A DNA stretch of 7,499 bases from Acidobacteriota bacterium. GTDB lineage: Bacteria; Acidobacteriota; Blastocatellia; Pyrinomonadales; Pyrinomonadaceae. The translations under genes and the position numbers were made by a program. A model generated the notes under the pieces. The model had not been told where the DNA came from. It worked only from the letters and a program-made list of their open reading frames with translations, and did not search any database. Shown here piece after piece: positions 6,360-7,499 of the stretch (its first letter is position 1; each line of letters begins with the position of its first letter). The stretch covers positions 1 to 7,499 of the forward strand of contig QHXE01000142.1 of assembly GCA_003222835.1 (NCBI GenBank), written 5' to 3'.

Positions 6360-7499
6360 ATGGCGAATCGAACGACTTGGCATCTCGTTACGTGTGAGTA
6401 TCCACCGCAAGCCGGTGGCGTTAGCGACTACACGCAACTGGTCGCAAGGGCGCTGTCGTCTGCCGGTGACGAGGTTCACGTGTGGTGTCCGCCAGCCAAC
6501 GGCGCAACCGGCGAACCGGAAAGGGAAACAGAGAATCCTGCACCCTTATTCGTGCATCGCGAAATGGGCCGTTTCAGTATTTCCAATTTGTGTCGCCTTA
6601 ACAATTGCTTGGATCAGTTCGCGTCTCCGCGACGCTTGTTAGTGCAGTGGGTGCCGCACGGGTATGGCTTTCATTCAATGAACCTGCCATTTTGTCTGTG
6701 GCTCTGGCAAAGAGCTGTGCGCCGTCGCGACATAGTTGAATTGATGGTCCACGAACCGTGCCTTCCCTTCGGAAAAGGCTCATTAAAGCAGAACGGTGTG
6801 GCCGCCGTGCATCGCCTGATGACGATCGTTCTGCTTAATGCGGCCCGCCACGTTTGGATGTCAATCCCTGCTTGGGCAACTCGCTTGCGGCCTTACTCTC
6901 TGGGACGCGCATTGCCGTTTACCTGGCTGCCGGTCACCAGTAATATCGCTGTGGTCGATGACCCAGATGCCGTAAGGATTATTCGGGCCCGCTATGTGCC
7001 CGACGGACAGCATCTGTTGGGCCACTTTGGAACTTATGATCGGAACATTACCGAACTGTTGCTTCAGTATCTGCCTTCGTTCTTGCTGGCGCGCGCAGAT
7101 CGGGTAGTGTTGCTCCTCGGCCGTGGGAGTGAAGCAATGCGCGAACGATTGTTGCGAGAGCAGCCTGACGTCGCTGAGCGCGTCCACGCCACAGGCACGC
7201 TGGCCGCAACTGATCTTTCGCTGCATCTCAAAGCGTGCGATTTGATGCTGCAACCTTACATTGATGGAGTGAGTAGCCGGCGAACGAGCGTCATGGTTGC
7301 GCTTTCTCACGGCTTGCCGATTGTTACGACCTCGGGGCGGCTAACAGAATCTCTCTGGACCGAAAGCGGCGCTGTAGCTATCGCTCCTGTCGGAAATACG
7401 TTGGAAATCGTGAACCGGATCGAACGCTTGCTGGAAGATCCGACTGAAAGAGCACGCTTGGGCAACGCAGCAAAAGCGTTGTATCAGGAGAAGTTCGAT
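6360..7499 (+). CDS. GT4-type glycosyltransferase lacking the EX7E acids, 3' partial
   Basis: An open frame of 380 codons from ATG 6360 to the last base of the window, with no stop, so the C-terminus is outside. The N-terminus HLVTCEYPPQAGGVSDYTQ (8-26) is the classic GT4 opening with a GGVSDY donor/acceptor loop. HEPCLPFG (131-138) is in the N-terminal domain, and GHFGTYDRN (221-229) opens the second Rossmann domain. LQPYIDGVSSRRTS (297-310) with ALSHGLPIVTTSG (314-326) occupies the donor-site region. Aligned to ordinary GT4 proteins, the two glutamates of EX7E become Ser305 and Val313. From memory, a GT4 subgroup with a GVSxRRxS stretch shows the same pattern, so this may be normal for the subgroup. 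The start lies two bases after the FkbM stop, with no clear Shine-Dalgarno, which suggests translational coupling. Donor and acceptor are unknown. Confidence 0.88.
   Translation, partial: MANRTTWHLVTCEYPPQAGGVSDYTQLVARALSSAGDEVHVWCPPANGATGEPERETENPAPLFVHREMGRFSISNLCRLNNCLDQFASPRRLLVQWVPHGYGFHSMNLPFCLWLWQRAVRRRDIVELMVHEPCLPFGKGSLKQNGVAAVHRLMTIVLLNAARHVWMSIPAWATRLRPYSLGRALPFTWLPVTSNIAVVDDPDAVRIIRARYVPDGQHLLGHFGTYDRNITELLLQYLPSFLLARADRVVLLLGRGSEAMRERLLREQPDVAERVHATGTLAATDLSLHLKACDLMLQPYIDGVSSRRTSVMVALSHGLPIVTTSGRLTESLWTESGAVAIAPVGNTLEIVNRIERLLEDPTERARLGNAAKALYQEKFD

Noticed and set aside
6394..6642. 82-codon plus-strand frame near the window end
   Set aside because: It is out of frame within the larger glycosyltransferase frame from 6360, which has clear GT4 motifs and stays open to the end.

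Overview
The window is a densely packed, single-direction (+ strand) surface-polysaccharide biosynthesis cluster. Seven protein genes are recognisable. Both end genes are cut by the window edges. The gene set is a Wzx-type flippase, a class I SAM-dependent methyltransferase, a GT4 glycosyltransferase, a sugar-1-phosphate nucleotidyltransferase, an NAD-dependent nucleotide-sugar dehydratase/epimerase, an FkbM-family methyltransferase and a second GT4-type glycosyltransferase. It looks like part of an O-antigen, capsule or exopolysaccharide locus of a free-living, probably Gram-negative bacterium of moderate GC content. The sequence does not fix the phylum; an Acidobacteriota-like soil bacterium is only a guess.

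Layout: 2-1480 flippase, 5' end outside the window; 1477-1608 possible 43-residue ORF bridging two genes with stop/start overlaps; 1605-2357 methyltransferase; 2358-2591 the only sizeable non-coding gap; 2592-3743 glycosyltransferase, with a TTG start chosen on its ribosome binding site; 3809-4516 nucleotidyltransferase; 4513-5496 dehydratase/epimerase, overlapping its predecessor by ATGA; 5533-6357 FkbM methyltransferase; 6360-7499 glycosyltransferase, open at the window end.

How the genes work together (inferred from families): the nucleotidyltransferase activates a sugar-1-phosphate and the SDR enzyme modifies the NDP-sugar, probably by 4,6-dehydration. The two glycosyltransferases add residues to a lipid-linked repeat unit, the two methyltransferases decorate it, and the flippase moves the unit across the inner membrane. 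The polymerase, the initiating transferase and most sugar-pathway genes must lie outside the window.

I did not find a clearly new system. The points most worth checking are the tiny coupled ORF at 1477-1608, the glycosyltransferase at 6360-7499 that lacks both acids of the usual GT4 EX7E motif, and the unassigned product of the nucleotidyltransferase/dehydratase pair. No tRNA, rRNA, CRISPR array, insertion sequence or convincing terminator was seen.
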